Of a stretch of DNA of 64,000 bases, positions 1 through 9,137 are shown one piece after another. Origin of the DNA: Actinomyces bovis (GTDB lineage Bacteria > Actinomycetota > Actinomycetes > Actinomycetales > Actinomycetaceae). The first letter of the stretch is position 1. Each line of letters starts with the position of its first letter. Made by a program: the position numbers and the translations under genes. The notes beneath the pieces are model-generated. The model was given only the letters and a program-made list of their open reading frames with translations. It did no database searches and was not told the origin of the DNA. The DNA is taken from positions 372,001-436,000 of the forward strand of contig NZ_UAPQ01000006.1 in assembly GCF_900444995.1 (NCBI RefSeq), in the 5' to 3' direction.

Positions 1-2441
1 AATCCCGCCAGCAGCTTTTCACCCGGCGGCGTCGACAAGGGCCCTACCTGCGCCGACAGGTCGTCGGCCCACGCCACATGCAAAGAACGCGTCGCATCCA
101 ACAACTGGTTATGCACGCGCTTCGACAAGCCCACCGACCCCACCAGGATCACATAGGAACAAGCCGAACACTTCTGCCCAGCGTGCCCAAAAGCAGACTG
201 CACCACATCCTTGACCGCCAAGTCCAGGTCAGCTGAAGGCGTGATGATAATCGAGTTCTTCCCCGAGGTCTCCGCCATAATCCGCAGAGTCGGATCCCAA
301 GACCTGAACAGTTCCGCCGTCTCCGCCCCACCCGTAAGCACCACGGTGCCCACCTTCGGATGCGTGATCAACTCCTTGCCAAGCTCCCGCTCACCGATCG
401 ACACCAAAGCCAATACCTCGCGCGGCACCCCCGCTGCCCACAAACACTCCGCCACCAGCGCACCACAACGCTTAGACGCCCCTGCAGGTTTAAAGACCAC
501 ACCCGAACCTGCCGCCAAAGCGGCCAGCACGCCGCCAGCAGGAATGGCAATCGGGAAATTCCACGGTGGCGTCACCACCGTGACCCGCAAAGGCGTAAAC
601 ACGGCTCCCTCCACAGCCTCCAAAGCCCGGGCCTGCTCCGCGTAATAGTGCGCAAAGTCAATCGCCTCAGAGACCTCAACATCCGCTTGATCCAGGCCCT
701 TGCCCAACTCCGAGCCAGCCACCTCGATCAGTTCGGCGCGCCGCCGTCCCATCTCCACACCAGCCCGGTGCAAGATCTCCGCCCGCTGCGCAGCAGGCAA
801 GGCCGCCCACTTAGCTGCAGCCGCATCCACCGCGTCCACAATCCCGGACAATTCAGATGCAGAATGCACAGCGGCTGCCTCAATCGTCTCCACACCCAAG
901 GTGGATGAAGGCACCCGTGCCGCAATGGCGCGCGCCCACTCGCGGTTTGCTGGCAGTGCCGGGTCCGAATCTGGCGTGTTGTCGAACTTCCACGCACCCG
1001 CAGCAGATCGCACCGGCGCAGAAATCTCGGAAACCGATTCGGTGAGACGGTTTTGCTTACGGTTTGGCCCACACCGGCCCGTCCCTTCCGCCTGCATTTG
1101 CGCAATCGCAGCCAAGAACCGCGCCTTCTCCTTAGCGAAAGACTCCTCAGAAGACCCAATATCAAAGATCGAGGACATGAAGTTTTCATCCGCCGCGTTC
1201 TCTTCCAAACGGCGCACCAGATAAGCGATCGCGACGTCGTACTCCTCCGGGTTCACCACCGGCACGTACAGCAGCAGCCGGCCCACATCCTCACGGATCG
1301 CAGCGGCCTGCTGAGTGGCCATGCCTGACAGCATCTCGATTTCCACCCCGCCGGTCACTCCGCGCTCCTTAGCGAGCTCCCACGCAGCCGCCACTGTGAA
1401 CAGGTTGTGACCCGCAACCCCCAGGCGCACATTCGCGATGCGCTCCGGCGTCATAGACCACTCCAACAGGCGCAGGTAGTTCGCATCCGTGGCCTGGCGC
1501 GATTCCCACGTCGTCAACTCCCAACCGTGCATTAGCGCATCCACCCGCTCCATGGCCAAGTTTGCTCCCTTGACCACACGGACCTTGATCCCCGCACCGC
1601 CCCGCGCCCGCCGGGCTGCCGACCACGCCTGCAGGTCTTTCATGGCGTCCAAAGTGTCTGGCAGGTAGGTCTGCAGGACTATCCCCGCCTCCAGGTTCAG
1701 CAACTCTGGGCGATCCAAGATCTGCTTAAAGACGTCGATCGTCAGGTTGAGGTCGCGGTACTCCTCCATATCCAAATTGATGAACTTGTCGCCCGAGCGC
1801 GCCGCATACTGGTACAGCGGCAGCAGTTGTGACACCGCGTGCTCAACCACCTGCTCATAGCCCCACGGGTTATGTGGGCCAGTCACCGCCGACACCTTCA
1901 GCGACACGTAGTCCACATCTGGGCGCTCCAACAGTTCGCGCGTGGCCGCCAGGCGTTTGCCCGCTTCAGCATCGCCCAGAACCGCCTCGCCCAGCAGGTT
2001 CATATTCAGGCGCGCGCCCTCGGACTTGAGTCGCTTGATCGCCGGCCCCAGCTTGGCATCAGTAACGTCTACCACTAGGTCGCCGACGATGCGCGCAAAG
2101 AACTTGCGCGCCACTGGCACGGAAAGCTTCGGCAGAACGCGGCTGACCTTGCCGCCCACCAGGGCGGGCGTGCGCAGGTACCACGGTAGGAAGGCCGGAT
2201 TCTTGTCCCCGATCTCGCCTAAGTGCTGGGCTGCTACCTGTGAATCCTCTGGGCGGATCACCCCGTCAACAAAGGACACCGTGTAGTCCAGACCTGCCTC
2301 GTCTGCGAGAATCCTCGCCAGCAGTTTTGCCGCTGGATCAATCGGGTACTTGGTCGACGACGTCGCCCACCCTTGGGCTGTTTTCACTGCGCGCTCGACG
2401 ATGGTCTCGAAGTCGGTCGGATTGGCTGATGCGGAGCTCAT
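1..2441 (-). CDS. putA: Bifunctional proline dehydrogenase / glutamate-semialdehyde dehydrogenase (PutA), C-terminus cut by window edge
   Basis: Oxidises proline to glutamate in two steps: FAD-linked proline dehydrogenase, then NAD-linked aldehyde dehydrogenase. A single open frame runs from the ATG at 2441 to the window edge (about 813 codons seen). The PRODH half contains FINLDMEEYRDL near 1750-1790. The aldehyde dehydrogenase half contains TPPWNFPIAIP near 550-590 and the catalytic-cysteine motif FGHAGQKCSA near 140-170. The start is preceded by AGAGGAAAT. There is no N-terminal ribbon-helix-helix DNA-binding domain, so it should not be an autorepressor of the enterobacterial PutA kind. 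The proline/sodium symporter gene lies upstream on the same strand, forming a proline-use pair. Identification is secure; the missing end is only the window limit. Confidence 0.95.
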   Translation of the reverse strand, partial: MSSASANPTDFETIVERAVKTAQGWATSSTKYPIDPAAKLLARILADEAGLDYTVSFVDGVIRPEDSQVAAQHLGEIGDKNPAFLPWYLRTPALVGGKVSRVLPKLSVPVARKFFARIVGDLVVDVTDAKLGPAIKRLKSEGARLNMNLLGEAVLGDAEAGKRLAATRELLERPDVDYVSLKVSAVTGPHNPWGYEQVVEHAVSQLLPLYQYAARSGDKFINLDMEEYRDLNLTIDVFKQILDRPELLNLEAGIVLQTYLPDTLDAMKDLQAWSAARRARGGAGIKVRVVKGANLAMERVDALMHGWELTTWESRQATDANYLRLLEWSMTPERIANVRLGVAGHNLFTVAAAWELAKERGVTGGVEIEMLSGMATQQAAAIREDVGRLLLYVPVVNPEEYDVAIAYLVRRLEENAADENFMSSIFDIGSSEESFAKEKARFLAAIAQMQAEGTGRCGPNRKQNRLTESVSEISAPVRSAAGAWKFDNTPDSDPALPANREWARAIAARVPSSTLGVETIEAAAVHSASELSGIVDAVDAAAAKWAALPAAQRAEILHRAGVEMGRRRAELIEVAGSELGKGLDQADVEVSEAIDFAHYYAEQARALEAVEGAVFTPLRVTVVTPPWNFPIAIPAGGVLAALAAGSGVVFKPAGASKRCGALVAECLWAAGVPREVLALVSIGERELGKELITHPKVGTVVLTGGAETAELFRSWDPTLRIMAETSGKNSIIITPSADLDLAVKDVVQSAFGHAGQKCSACSYVILVGSVGLSKRVHNQLLDATRSLHVAWADDLSAQVGPLSTPPGEKLLAG

Positions 2442-2598
2442 TGTATTTCCTCTGGTACGTCTCGTAACCGGGCTAGGTGAAGTCAATGACGAGGGTGGGG
2501 ATAAACAGGGTAGCCCCGCCTCCATCAATAAAGAACTGGTTGGGTTGAGGATTGTGAAGAGCGCAGGCCTGACGCTTATAGGCCCTTGGGGCGGGCGG

Positions 2599-4104
2599 TC
2601 ACAGGCCCTTAGTGTGGGCCACCGTCTGGTCGAATTCGTGCTCAATCTCGGGATTCACGGTGTGGGTCATATTAGACACAAACACCGCGGCGATCAGATT
2701 GAAAATGAAGCCGGGCAGAATCTCATACAAATCGAAGATGCCAGCAGGGCCACCCGAGATATTGCCCCACACGGCTACGGTGACCGCGCCCACCAACATC
2801 CCCGCAATTGCCCCCTGCGCCGTCAGCTTGCGCCAGAACAAGGCAAGAATGACGACAGGGCCGAAGGAAGCACCAAAGCCCGCCCAAGCGAAGGCCACCA
2901 GGCCCAAGATCGTGTCCGAACGCTGCCACGCCAGCGCTGCAGCCACCACGGACACCGAGGCCACCGCTACCCGACCGGCCAAGACGCCGTCGCGGTCCGC
3001 CAGGGTCTTCTTAGTGACCGCCCGGTAGATGTCCTCCACCAGAGCTGATGAAGTCACCAGCAATTGGCTGGAAATCGTTGACATGATGGCTGCTAGAATC
3101 GCCGCCAGCATGAAGCCCGCAATGAATGGGTGGAACAAGAGCTGACCCAGAGCGATGAACACGCCCTCCGGATCCGGCAATTGCTTGGTGTCGTGCTTGA
3201 AAATAGCCACGCCCGCAATGGCGGTCATGCCCGCGCCAACCACTGCCAGGATCATCCAGCCAATGCCGATCCGCCTGCCCGCCTTGGCTTCAGAGGCGCT
3301 GCGCAGAGCCATGAAACGCACAATGATGTGCGGCTGACCAAAGTAACCCAGGCCCCAAGCCAAGGCTGAGATAATGCTCAGGATTGCAGGCCAAGACAGG
3401 GTATTAGCGCCGCCTGTCATGGAGAAGATATTGGGGTTGATCTCGGTGATGATCTTCGTCATTTCCCCAATGCCACCAACGTGCACGATCGCGACGATCG
3501 GCACCATGATTAGCGCCGTGACCATCATCAAGCCCTGCACGACGTCGGTCCAAGACACCGCTAGGAAACCACCCACCAGCGTGTACAAGACCGTGATTGC
3601 AGCAACGATCGTCATGCCTAGCCTGTAGTCGACGCCGAAGGAAGACTCAAAAAACACGCCGCCAGCCACCATTCCGGAGGACACATAGAAGGTGAAGAAC
3701 ACCGTGATGACAATGCCCGCCGTGATGCGCACAAAATTTGAGGCGTCGCGCACCCGCGTGCCCAGGAACGAGGGCACCGTGATGGCATTGCCCGCGATCT
3801 GGGAGTAGGCGCGCAGCCGGGGGGCCGTGTACTTCCAGTTGAGCCAGGCGCCGACCGTCAGACCGATGGCAATCCACGACTCAATGAGCCCATTGAGATA
3901 GAGGGCGCCCGGTAAGCCCATGAGGAGCCAGCCGGACATATCCGAGGCGCCCGCCGACAGTGCGGCCACGCCCGGGCCCAGGCCGCGTCCACCGAGCATG
4001 TAGTCGTCTAGGTTGCTGGTGCGGTTGTAGGCAAAAAGCCCAATTGCAATCATCGCAACCAGATAGATGATCATTGCGATGGCTTGGTAAGTCACGTCTG
4101 ACAT
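2599..4104 (-). CDS. putP: Sodium/proline symporter (SSS family)
   Basis: Membrane importer that couples sodium entry to proline uptake. The 501-residue protein has the length and about 12-13 hydrophobic segments of the sodium:solute symporter family. It shows the family signatures GLGYFGQPHIIVRFMA and, near the N-terminus, ASDMSGWLLMGLPGA, both typical of PutP rather than of sugar or pantothenate members. The start is taken at MSDVTYQ, which has AGAAGGG in front; ten more residues upstream are possible but lack a ribosome-binding site. It lies upstream of putA on the same strand with a gap of 157 bp, so uptake and catabolism are probably co-regulated. Confidence 0.93.
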   Translation of the reverse strand: MSDVTYQAIAMIIYLVAMIAIGLFAYNRTSNLDDYMLGGRGLGPGVAALSAGASDMSGWLLMGLPGALYLNGLIESWIAIGLTVGAWLNWKYTAPRLRAYSQIAGNAITVPSFLGTRVRDASNFVRITAGIVITVFFTFYVSSGMVAGGVFFESSFGVDYRLGMTIVAAITVLYTLVGGFLAVSWTDVVQGLMMVTALIMVPIVAIVHVGGIGEMTKIITEINPNIFSMTGGANTLSWPAILSIISALAWGLGYFGQPHIIVRFMALRSASEAKAGRRIGIGWMILAVVGAGMTAIAGVAIFKHDTKQLPDPEGVFIALGQLLFHPFIAGFMLAAILAAIMSTISSQLLVTSSALVEDIYRAVTKKTLADRDGVLAGRVAVASVSVVAAALAWQRSDTILGLVAFAWAGFGASFGPVVILALFWRKLTAQGAIAGMLVGAVTVAVWGNISGGPAGIFDLYEILPGFIFNLIAAVFVSNMTHTVNPEIEHEFDQTVAHTKGL

Positions 4105-4351
4105 GTGTTGCCCTTCTCTGTGGCACGGCATCAAGCGGTGGCAAGGAGACGACGTCGTGCTCAGCCAGCTGTGGCGATCAACGCATCGCCAACTAGGGGT
4201 GAGGCACCATTGCCGACAGTGACGAGCATAACATAAGTAGGACCTTGGGCTCAGGTGAGCTAGCGTCCACTGGCGGCTCTCGGCGCTCCGCTGGCCGGGC
4301 TAGTTAGGTTCTAGATCCGCCCAGCCACCGTAGCCGCGGCCAGTTCGCACA

Positions 4352-4672
4352 CTAGAAGTGGTTTCCGAGGGGAAGGTCTAGGTCAAAAGCCAAGATCAGG
4401 GCCTGGGCGAGCACTTGCTCCTGGTCTGCCGTGAGGTAGCCAATGGTGCGTCCAAGGCACCTTGTGGGCAGCGTCGTGATGTTGTCCATCGAGGCGACGC
4501 AGTCCTGGTCCAATCCGTTGCGCAGCCCCAGTGGAAGTTCGCTGCTAAGGCCCTTGATCGTGGTGGTAATCGGGGCGACGGTCACCTTAGTCATGGCGCC
4601 ACGTGCACGCTCACGAGTGAGAACCAGGACTGGGCGAGTCTTGTCCAAGTTGGCCAGCACTATCTCCCGCAC
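4352..4672 (-). CDS. MazF/PemK-type endoribonuclease toxin
   Basis: A 106-residue protein of the MazF/PemK fold, expected to cleave mRNA at short sequence motifs when released from its antitoxin. Family features seen are the N-terminal KTRPVLVLTRE strand, APITTTIKGLSSELPLG, where the conserved Ser/Thr of the active site falls, and a central CVASMDNITTL segment. The GTG start lies 3 bp after the stop of the antitoxin gene, the usual antitoxin-first arrangement with translational coupling. Its cleavage specificity cannot be read from the sequence. Confidence 0.9.
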   Translation of the reverse strand: MREIVLANLDKTRPVLVLTRERARGAMTKVTVAPITTTIKGLSSELPLGLRNGLDQDCVASMDNITTLPTRCLGRTIGYLTADQEQVLAQALILAFDLDLPLGNHF

Positions 4673-4675
4673 AGC

Positions 4676-4909
4676 TCAATCCTCAAGGCTAGCGGTCCTA
4701 GCGGTCCATTCGACCAGAGCATCCAGATCGTCCTGCGGGCCGACACTTGCGAGGATATGCGCATCCTCGGCTGCAGTGCGCTCTCGTCGCTCACGTTCCA
4801 AAGCCCGATTGACTACTACGGCGCGGCTAGGGGCTTCACCGCGGGCCACAAGGTCATCCAGGAAGGAGACCAGGTCCTCCGGCAGGCGAACGGCGATCTG
4901 AGTGCTCAT
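4676..4909 (-). CDS. Ribbon-helix-helix antitoxin partner of the MazF toxin
   Basis: A 77-residue protein beginning MSTQIAVRLPEDLVSFLDDLV, a ribbon-helix-helix DNA-binding motif, followed by an acidic, probably flexible C-terminal tail that would wrap the toxin. The ATG at 4909 is chosen over the upstream start at 5002 because a TAGACT box sits 7 nt before it (leaderless promoter) and a perfect palindrome lies just upstream, inside the longer version. Antitoxins of this type repress their own promoter. The acidic tail reads DDLDALVEW near the end. Confidence 0.87.
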   Translation of the reverse strand: MSTQIAVRLPEDLVSFLDDLVARGEAPSRAVVVNRALERERRERTAAEDAHILASVGPQDDLDALVEWTARTASLED

Positions 4910-4927
4910 ATTCGTGAGTCTACCCAA

Positions 4928-4950
4928 TTGCATCCCACAATGGGATGCAA
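4928..4950. promoter_or_regulatory. Perfect palindrome, probable autoregulatory operator of the toxin-antitoxin operon
   Basis: Two 10-bp arms, TTGCATCCCA and its exact reverse complement, are separated by CAA. It lies 19-41 bp upstream of the antitoxin start and overlaps the -35 region of a promoter whose -10 box is TAGACT (4918-4923, minus strand). A ribbon-helix-helix antitoxin binding as a dimer pair would occupy a site of this size. Confidence 0.7.
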
Positions 4951-5082
4951 CAGTGTGGCGGGCCTCAACCGTAAGTTTCGGTAGCTCATTTCGGTAGCTC
5001 ACGCCTGCACTGCCCTCGAACTCGCCTCGCCTGCCAGGCAGCGTCGTGAAGCGCTGCGGACTGTCCTAGGGTTGGCTCCAGT

Positions 5083-7824
5083 ATGAACGCGACTAACTCC
5101 CTCTTCGGCGCCCTGCCCATGCCCGGCCAACGCAGTTCCGAGCACACCCCTCCCGCCGCCCCAGACGCACCGCTCATCGCGGGCACATCCCTAGCCCGCT
5201 GGGGCCGCGAGGCAAATCTCAAGGTCTCCGACCCCGCCGAGCTAACCCACGGACTGAACCCCCAGCAGGCCGCCGCCGTCAATCACGCAGGCGCGCCCCT
5301 GCTGATCATCGCGGGAGCGGGTTCCGGCAAGACCCGCGTGCTGACTCATCGCATCGCCTACCTGCTGGCCACTGGTCGGGCTCGCGCAGGCGAGGTCCTA
5401 GCCATCACCTTCACCAACAAAGCCGCCGCAGAAATGCGCGAGCGGGTCACCGCCCTGGTGGGCCCGCCCGGACAGCACATGTGGGTCTCCACCTTCCACT
5501 CCGCCTGCGTGCGGATCCTGCGCCGCGAACACGAGGCCGCTAGCCTGCGCTCCACCTTCTCCATCTACGATGCCGCCGACTCCCAGCGCCTCATCACCCT
5601 GGTGGTTAAAGAACTAGGAATTGACCCTAAGCGCTTCACCCCCAAGGCCTTCGCCCACCGTATCTCCGACCTGAAGAATGAGCTGATCGCCCCAGGCAGC
5701 TTCGCGGAGCGGGCCATCACCTCCAACCCCTTTGAACGGCACCTGGTGGAGGTCTACCGCGCCTACCAGCAGCGGCTGGGGGCCGCCAATGCCCTGGACT
5801 TTGACGACATCATCATGCGCACAGTCCAGCTCCTCCAATCCCGCCCCGCCGTCGCCGAGCTGTACCGACGTCGCTTCCGCCACATCCTGGTGGACGAGTA
5901 CCAGGACACCAACCACGCCCAGTACGTGTTGGTGCGTGAACTCGTCGGCGGGCCCGGTACCTCCGGCGCAGGCAGCGCCCTGCCCCCGGGGGAACTCACC
6001 GTAGTGGGCGACTCGGACCAGTCCATCTACGCCTTCCGGGGCGCCACCATCCGCAATATTGAGGAGTTCGAGCAGGACTACCCCAGTGTCCGCACCATCC
6101 TGTTGGAACAGAACTACCGCTCCACTCAGAACATTCTGGACGCCGCCAACTCCGTAATCGCCCGCAACACCGGGCGTCGTCCCAAGCGCCTGTTCACCGA
6201 CTCCGGTGCAGGTGCCCCCATCACCGGTTACGTGGCCGACTCCGAATACGACGAGGCCCGCTGGATCTCCACGGAAATCGACCGCCTAGCTGACATGGAG
6301 GGCACTCGCCCGCGCGACGTCGCCGTCTTCTACCGCACCAACGCCCAATCCCGGGCCCTGGAGGAGGCCTTCCTGCGTTCCGGCCAGCCCTACAGGGTGG
6401 TGGGCGGCACGCGCTTCTACGAGCGCCGTGAGGTCAAGGACGCCATCGCTTACCTGCGCGCCGTGGACAACCCCGACGACGACGTCTCCCTGCGCCGCAT
6501 TCTCAACGTCCCCAAGCGGGGCCTGGGTGACAAGGCCGAGTCCGCCTTGGCTGAGCACGCCGCCCGCTACGGCGTCTCCTTCGGGCAGGCGGTGGCTGAC
6601 GCCGCCGGGGCTCCCCGCCCGATAGCTGCTGACAGTGGGACTGAGGCCGCTGGAGAGGCAGAACCTCCCGCAGTAGAAGGCCTAGCCACCCGCGCCCGCA
6701 CCCAGGTAACCGCCTTCCATGAGCTGCTCACTTCCCTGCGCCACCAGATAGCAGCGGGCGACGGCGTAGCTGAAGTGCTGGACTCGGCCCTGGATGCCTC
6801 CGGCTACCTAGCTGAGCTGCGCGCTAGCGACGACCCACAGGACGCCACTCGCGTGGAAAACCTGGCTGAGCTGCACTCTGTGGCCAGTGACTTCCAGGCT
6901 GCCAACCCCGACGGCACCCTGGCTGACTTCCTGGAGCGCGTCAGCCTGGTGGCCGATTCCGACCAACTCCCGGATGCCGCCGATCTGGCTGCCATGAGTG
7001 AGGCGGAAGCGGCGGCGGCACAGCAAGCTGCCGACGCTGGGCAGGTCACCCTGATGACGGTCCACACCGCTAAGGGCCTGGAGTTCCCCGTGGTCTTTGT
7101 AACCGGCATGGAAGACGGCACCTTCCCACACTCCCGCTCCCTGGGGGAGGAGACCGAGCTGGCGGAAGAACGGCGCCTGGCCTACGTGGCCCTGACCCGC
7201 GCCCGCGAGCGCCTCTACGTTACGCGCGCGGCTGTGCGCTCCGCCTGGGGGGCGGCCAGCGCTATGCCCGCTTCACGCTTTCTGGACGACATTCCTGCTG
7301 AGACCATGGATTGGAAGCGCCTGGCCTCCTCCACTGATGCCCTGCGCGGCGACTCCACTGGTTGGGGCAGTTCCTGGGGCGACGGTGGCTTCGGTGCGGG
7401 CCGCAGCAGCTCTGGCCGACGTGCGGGCGGCTCTGGTTACAGTGAGGATGACGATTTTGCGCCGCCTATCGGCGGAGGCTCGCGCACCGGCAAACTCGGG
7501 CGCTTGGAGACCGCCAAGGATCGGGCTGAGGCGCGCCGTGCCAAGCGTCTGGAGGCCCGAGGCAAGGCGATGCGCTTGGATGGCTCTGCTGCCCCGGCCA
7601 CCGCAACCAGCAGCTCCGCGACGCCGTCGGCAGGCGAGGGCCAGGCAGGCGCGCAGCAGTTCCGGGTAGGGGACCGCGTGCGGCACGAGACCTACGGTGA
7701 GGGCACAGTTACGGGCCTGGAGACGCGCGGGCGCGCCCCGGTGGTGCATGTCGAGTTCATTCTCGACGGCGTCGCCGCCACCAAGCGCCTCATGGTTGGC
7801 TTCGCGAAATTCGAGAAGCTCTGA
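5083..7824 (+). CDS. pcrA: ATP-dependent DNA helicase PcrA/UvrD (superfamily 1A)
   Basis: 3'-5' DNA helicase for repair and for clearing replication forks. The 913-residue protein has, in order, Q-motif LNPQQAAAV, Walker A AGAGSGKT (about residues 80-87), TFTNKAA, Walker B LVDEYQDT, motif III GDSDQSIYAFRGA, motif IV QNYRSTQ, motif V TVHTAKGLEF and motif VI AYVALTRARERLY. After a Gly/Ser-rich linker the C-terminus carries the PcrA-type tudor/RNA-polymerase-binding module (VGDRVRHETYGEGTV). A TAGGGT box at 5067-5072 lies 10 nt before the ATG and no Shine-Dalgarno is seen. Confidence 0.97.
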   Translation: MNATNSLFGALPMPGQRSSEHTPPAAPDAPLIAGTSLARWGREANLKVSDPAELTHGLNPQQAAAVNHAGAPLLIIAGAGSGKTRVLTHRIAYLLATGRARAGEVLAITFTNKAAAEMRERVTALVGPPGQHMWVSTFHSACVRILRREHEAASLRSTFSIYDAADSQRLITLVVKELGIDPKRFTPKAFAHRISDLKNELIAPGSFAERAITSNPFERHLVEVYRAYQQRLGAANALDFDDIIMRTVQLLQSRPAVAELYRRRFRHILVDEYQDTNHAQYVLVRELVGGPGTSGAGSALPPGELTVVGDSDQSIYAFRGATIRNIEEFEQDYPSVRTILLEQNYRSTQNILDAANSVIARNTGRRPKRLFTDSGAGAPITGYVADSEYDEARWISTEIDRLADMEGTRPRDVAVFYRTNAQSRALEEAFLRSGQPYRVVGGTRFYERREVKDAIAYLRAVDNPDDDVSLRRILNVPKRGLGDKAESALAEHAARYGVSFGQAVADAAGAPRPIAADSGTEAAGEAEPPAVEGLATRARTQVTAFHELLTSLRHQIAAGDGVAEVLDSALDASGYLAELRASDDPQDATRVENLAELHSVASDFQAANPDGTLADFLERVSLVADSDQLPDAADLAAMSEAEAAAAQQAADAGQVTLMTVHTAKGLEFPVVFVTGMEDGTFPHSRSLGEETELAEERRLAYVALTRARERLYVTRAAVRSAWGAASAMPASRFLDDIPAETMDWKRLASSTDALRGDSTGWGSSWGDGGFGAGRSSSGRRAGGSGYSEDDDFAPPIGGGSRTGKLGRLETAKDRAEARRAKRLEARGKAMRLDGSAAPATATSSSATPSAGEGQAGAQQFRVGDRVRHETYGEGTVTGLETRGRAPVVHVEFILDGVAATKRLMVGFAKFEKL

Positions 7825-7895
7825 GTCTGGGCTGGTGCGGGCCAGCCTCAAAGGCTGTGGCAGCCCGGTTGCTGGCGTCAGTCCCGCCTATGGCG

Positions 7896-8621
7896 TCAGT
7901 CCCGCTGGCGCGGCTGGACCAACTGCACGGGGCGCCGCTCAGCCCGGAAGTCATTAACCGGATCCTTGGAGGCATAACCCAGCGCGAAGCCGGTGATGAG
8001 CCGATAGGCGTGCGGAATGTCGAACTCCTCATTGAGCGGGCTGCGCCAAGCAGCCAGCACCCCTAGCGGACAAGAATCCACGCCCCTGGCTTTGGCGGAC
8101 AGGAACAGGGTCTGCAGCATCAGCCCCGCGTCCAGGGCCGCGAAGGGCATGAGCCCCTTGTGTACCAGCACGAAGCCGATCACTGGCGCTCCGAATGCTT
8201 GGACGTTACGCCGGGCGGCCGCATCGCGCCCCTCAGTGTCGTCCTGGGTGATGCCCATATGGGCGTAGAGGCGTTTGCCGACGTCACGAGAATGGGGGAG
8301 CAGGTCCTTGGGATAGGCGCGCCATACGGGATAGTCGCCGTCGGGGCGGTCACCGCAGAGCGCTAGCCGCGCCTTCGCGAATCGCTCTTTGTGCTGCACT
8401 GCCAGGGTCTTGTCAAACTCCGCGGTGTAGGCGGCCCGGAGGCGGTCAGCCCGCTCGCCGGTGGCTAAGGCCAGCATGAAAGGTCGGGTATTGGACCAGC
8501 TCGGAGCTTGGCGGGCGTCGTCGAGGATCGCGTCCATTACCCACTGGGGCACCGGGTCAGGGCGGAAGTCACGCACTGAATGTCGTGAGGCCACCAAGGT
8601 GGACAAGAGTTCAGGAATCAC
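7896..8621 (-). CDS. Nitroreductase-family oxidoreductase
   Basis: FMN-dependent NAD(P)H oxidoreductase of the nitroreductase fold, 241 residues. The N-terminal SRHSVRDFRPDPVP is the flavin-phosphate-binding RRSxRxF motif; APSWSNTRPF is the second flavin contact; GVDSCPLGV sits at the usual C-terminal flavin loop. The true electron acceptor is unknown. The start is GTG; TAAAGT lies exactly 6 nt upstream, a leaderless promoter. Transcribed away from the unassigned region 8622-9083. Confidence 0.85.
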   Translation of the reverse strand: MIPELLSTLVASRHSVRDFRPDPVPQWVMDAILDDARQAPSWSNTRPFMLALATGERADRLRAAYTAEFDKTLAVQHKERFAKARLALCGDRPDGDYPVWRAYPKDLLPHSRDVGKRLYAHMGITQDDTEGRDAAARRNVQAFGAPVIGFVLVHKGLMPFAALDAGLMLQTLFLSAKARGVDSCPLGVLAAWRSPLNEEFDIPHAYRLITGFALGYASKDPVNDFRAERRPVQLVQPRQRD

Positions 8622-9083
8622 CTGATAACTTTATGCGTAAAGAACTGGTAACTGTCTGATAACGGTGTAATTTTCCCCAGAGCGTTCGACTTTGTTAGCA
8701 AGCGACTAGCCGAAGTCGGTGTATTGGCGCAAAGACAGACCTGTTGTGGCGCAAAGGTGGAGCGGAAAATCTGCCAATGTGCCTGTGGTAATCGCTTAGA
8801 TATGGGCCTCGGCAAGCCGCCGCCACAATCCGGCTAGCGCACGCCAGTGGGTTCCAAGGAAGTTCCCAGGCAGACCAGGGGTGTTCTTCCAGACGGATGG
8901 TCTTACATAGTTGTCACCACCGAACGGCAACGCTCTGGAGGGTTGGGGAACCCGTTGAAGGAACGTAGTCGAGTGACATCTGAGGTTTAAGGGAGCCTCG
9001 GGGCCACGCTTCGGTGAAGCAGGAGCCGCTCCTCGCGTGTCATGGGAATCGCGCGAGTCGTAGCCAAGGCTCCTGACGACGAA
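8622..9083. other. Gene-free, unassigned intergenic stretch with a short direct repeat
   Basis: About 460 bp between the nitroreductase promoter and the pfk terminator. It begins with an AT-rich promoter zone (8622-8700). A 10-bp direct repeat, TGGCGCAAAG, occurs at 8725-8734 and 8747-8756, 22 bp apart (two helical turns), which could be a regulator site for the divergent or neighbouring gene. From about 8880 to 9060 several stop-interrupted frames look faintly coding; the plus-strand phrase HASVKQEP near 9006 made me consider a decayed transposase end, without proof. I see no tRNA, tmRNA or SRP RNA signature. Confidence 0.4.
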
Positions 9084-9120
9084 GGCCCGCGGGCCGGGAA
9101 CACCACCCGGCCCGCGGGCC
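9084..9120 (-). terminator. Transcription terminator hairpin after pfk
   Basis: A perfect 15-bp GC-rich stem (9084-9098 with 9106-9120) around a 7-nt loop, just beyond the pfk stop codon on the minus strand. No long U-tract follows. Confidence 0.75.
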
Positions 9121-9137
9121 ACAGTCATTTTTGGGAA

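Noticed and set aside
8790-9083. Small stable RNA (SRP RNA, tmRNA or RNase P) or TnpB remnant
   Set aside because: None of the conserved RNA cores is found, and the TnpB idea rests on a short stop-flanked phrase, so neither is listed as a gene.
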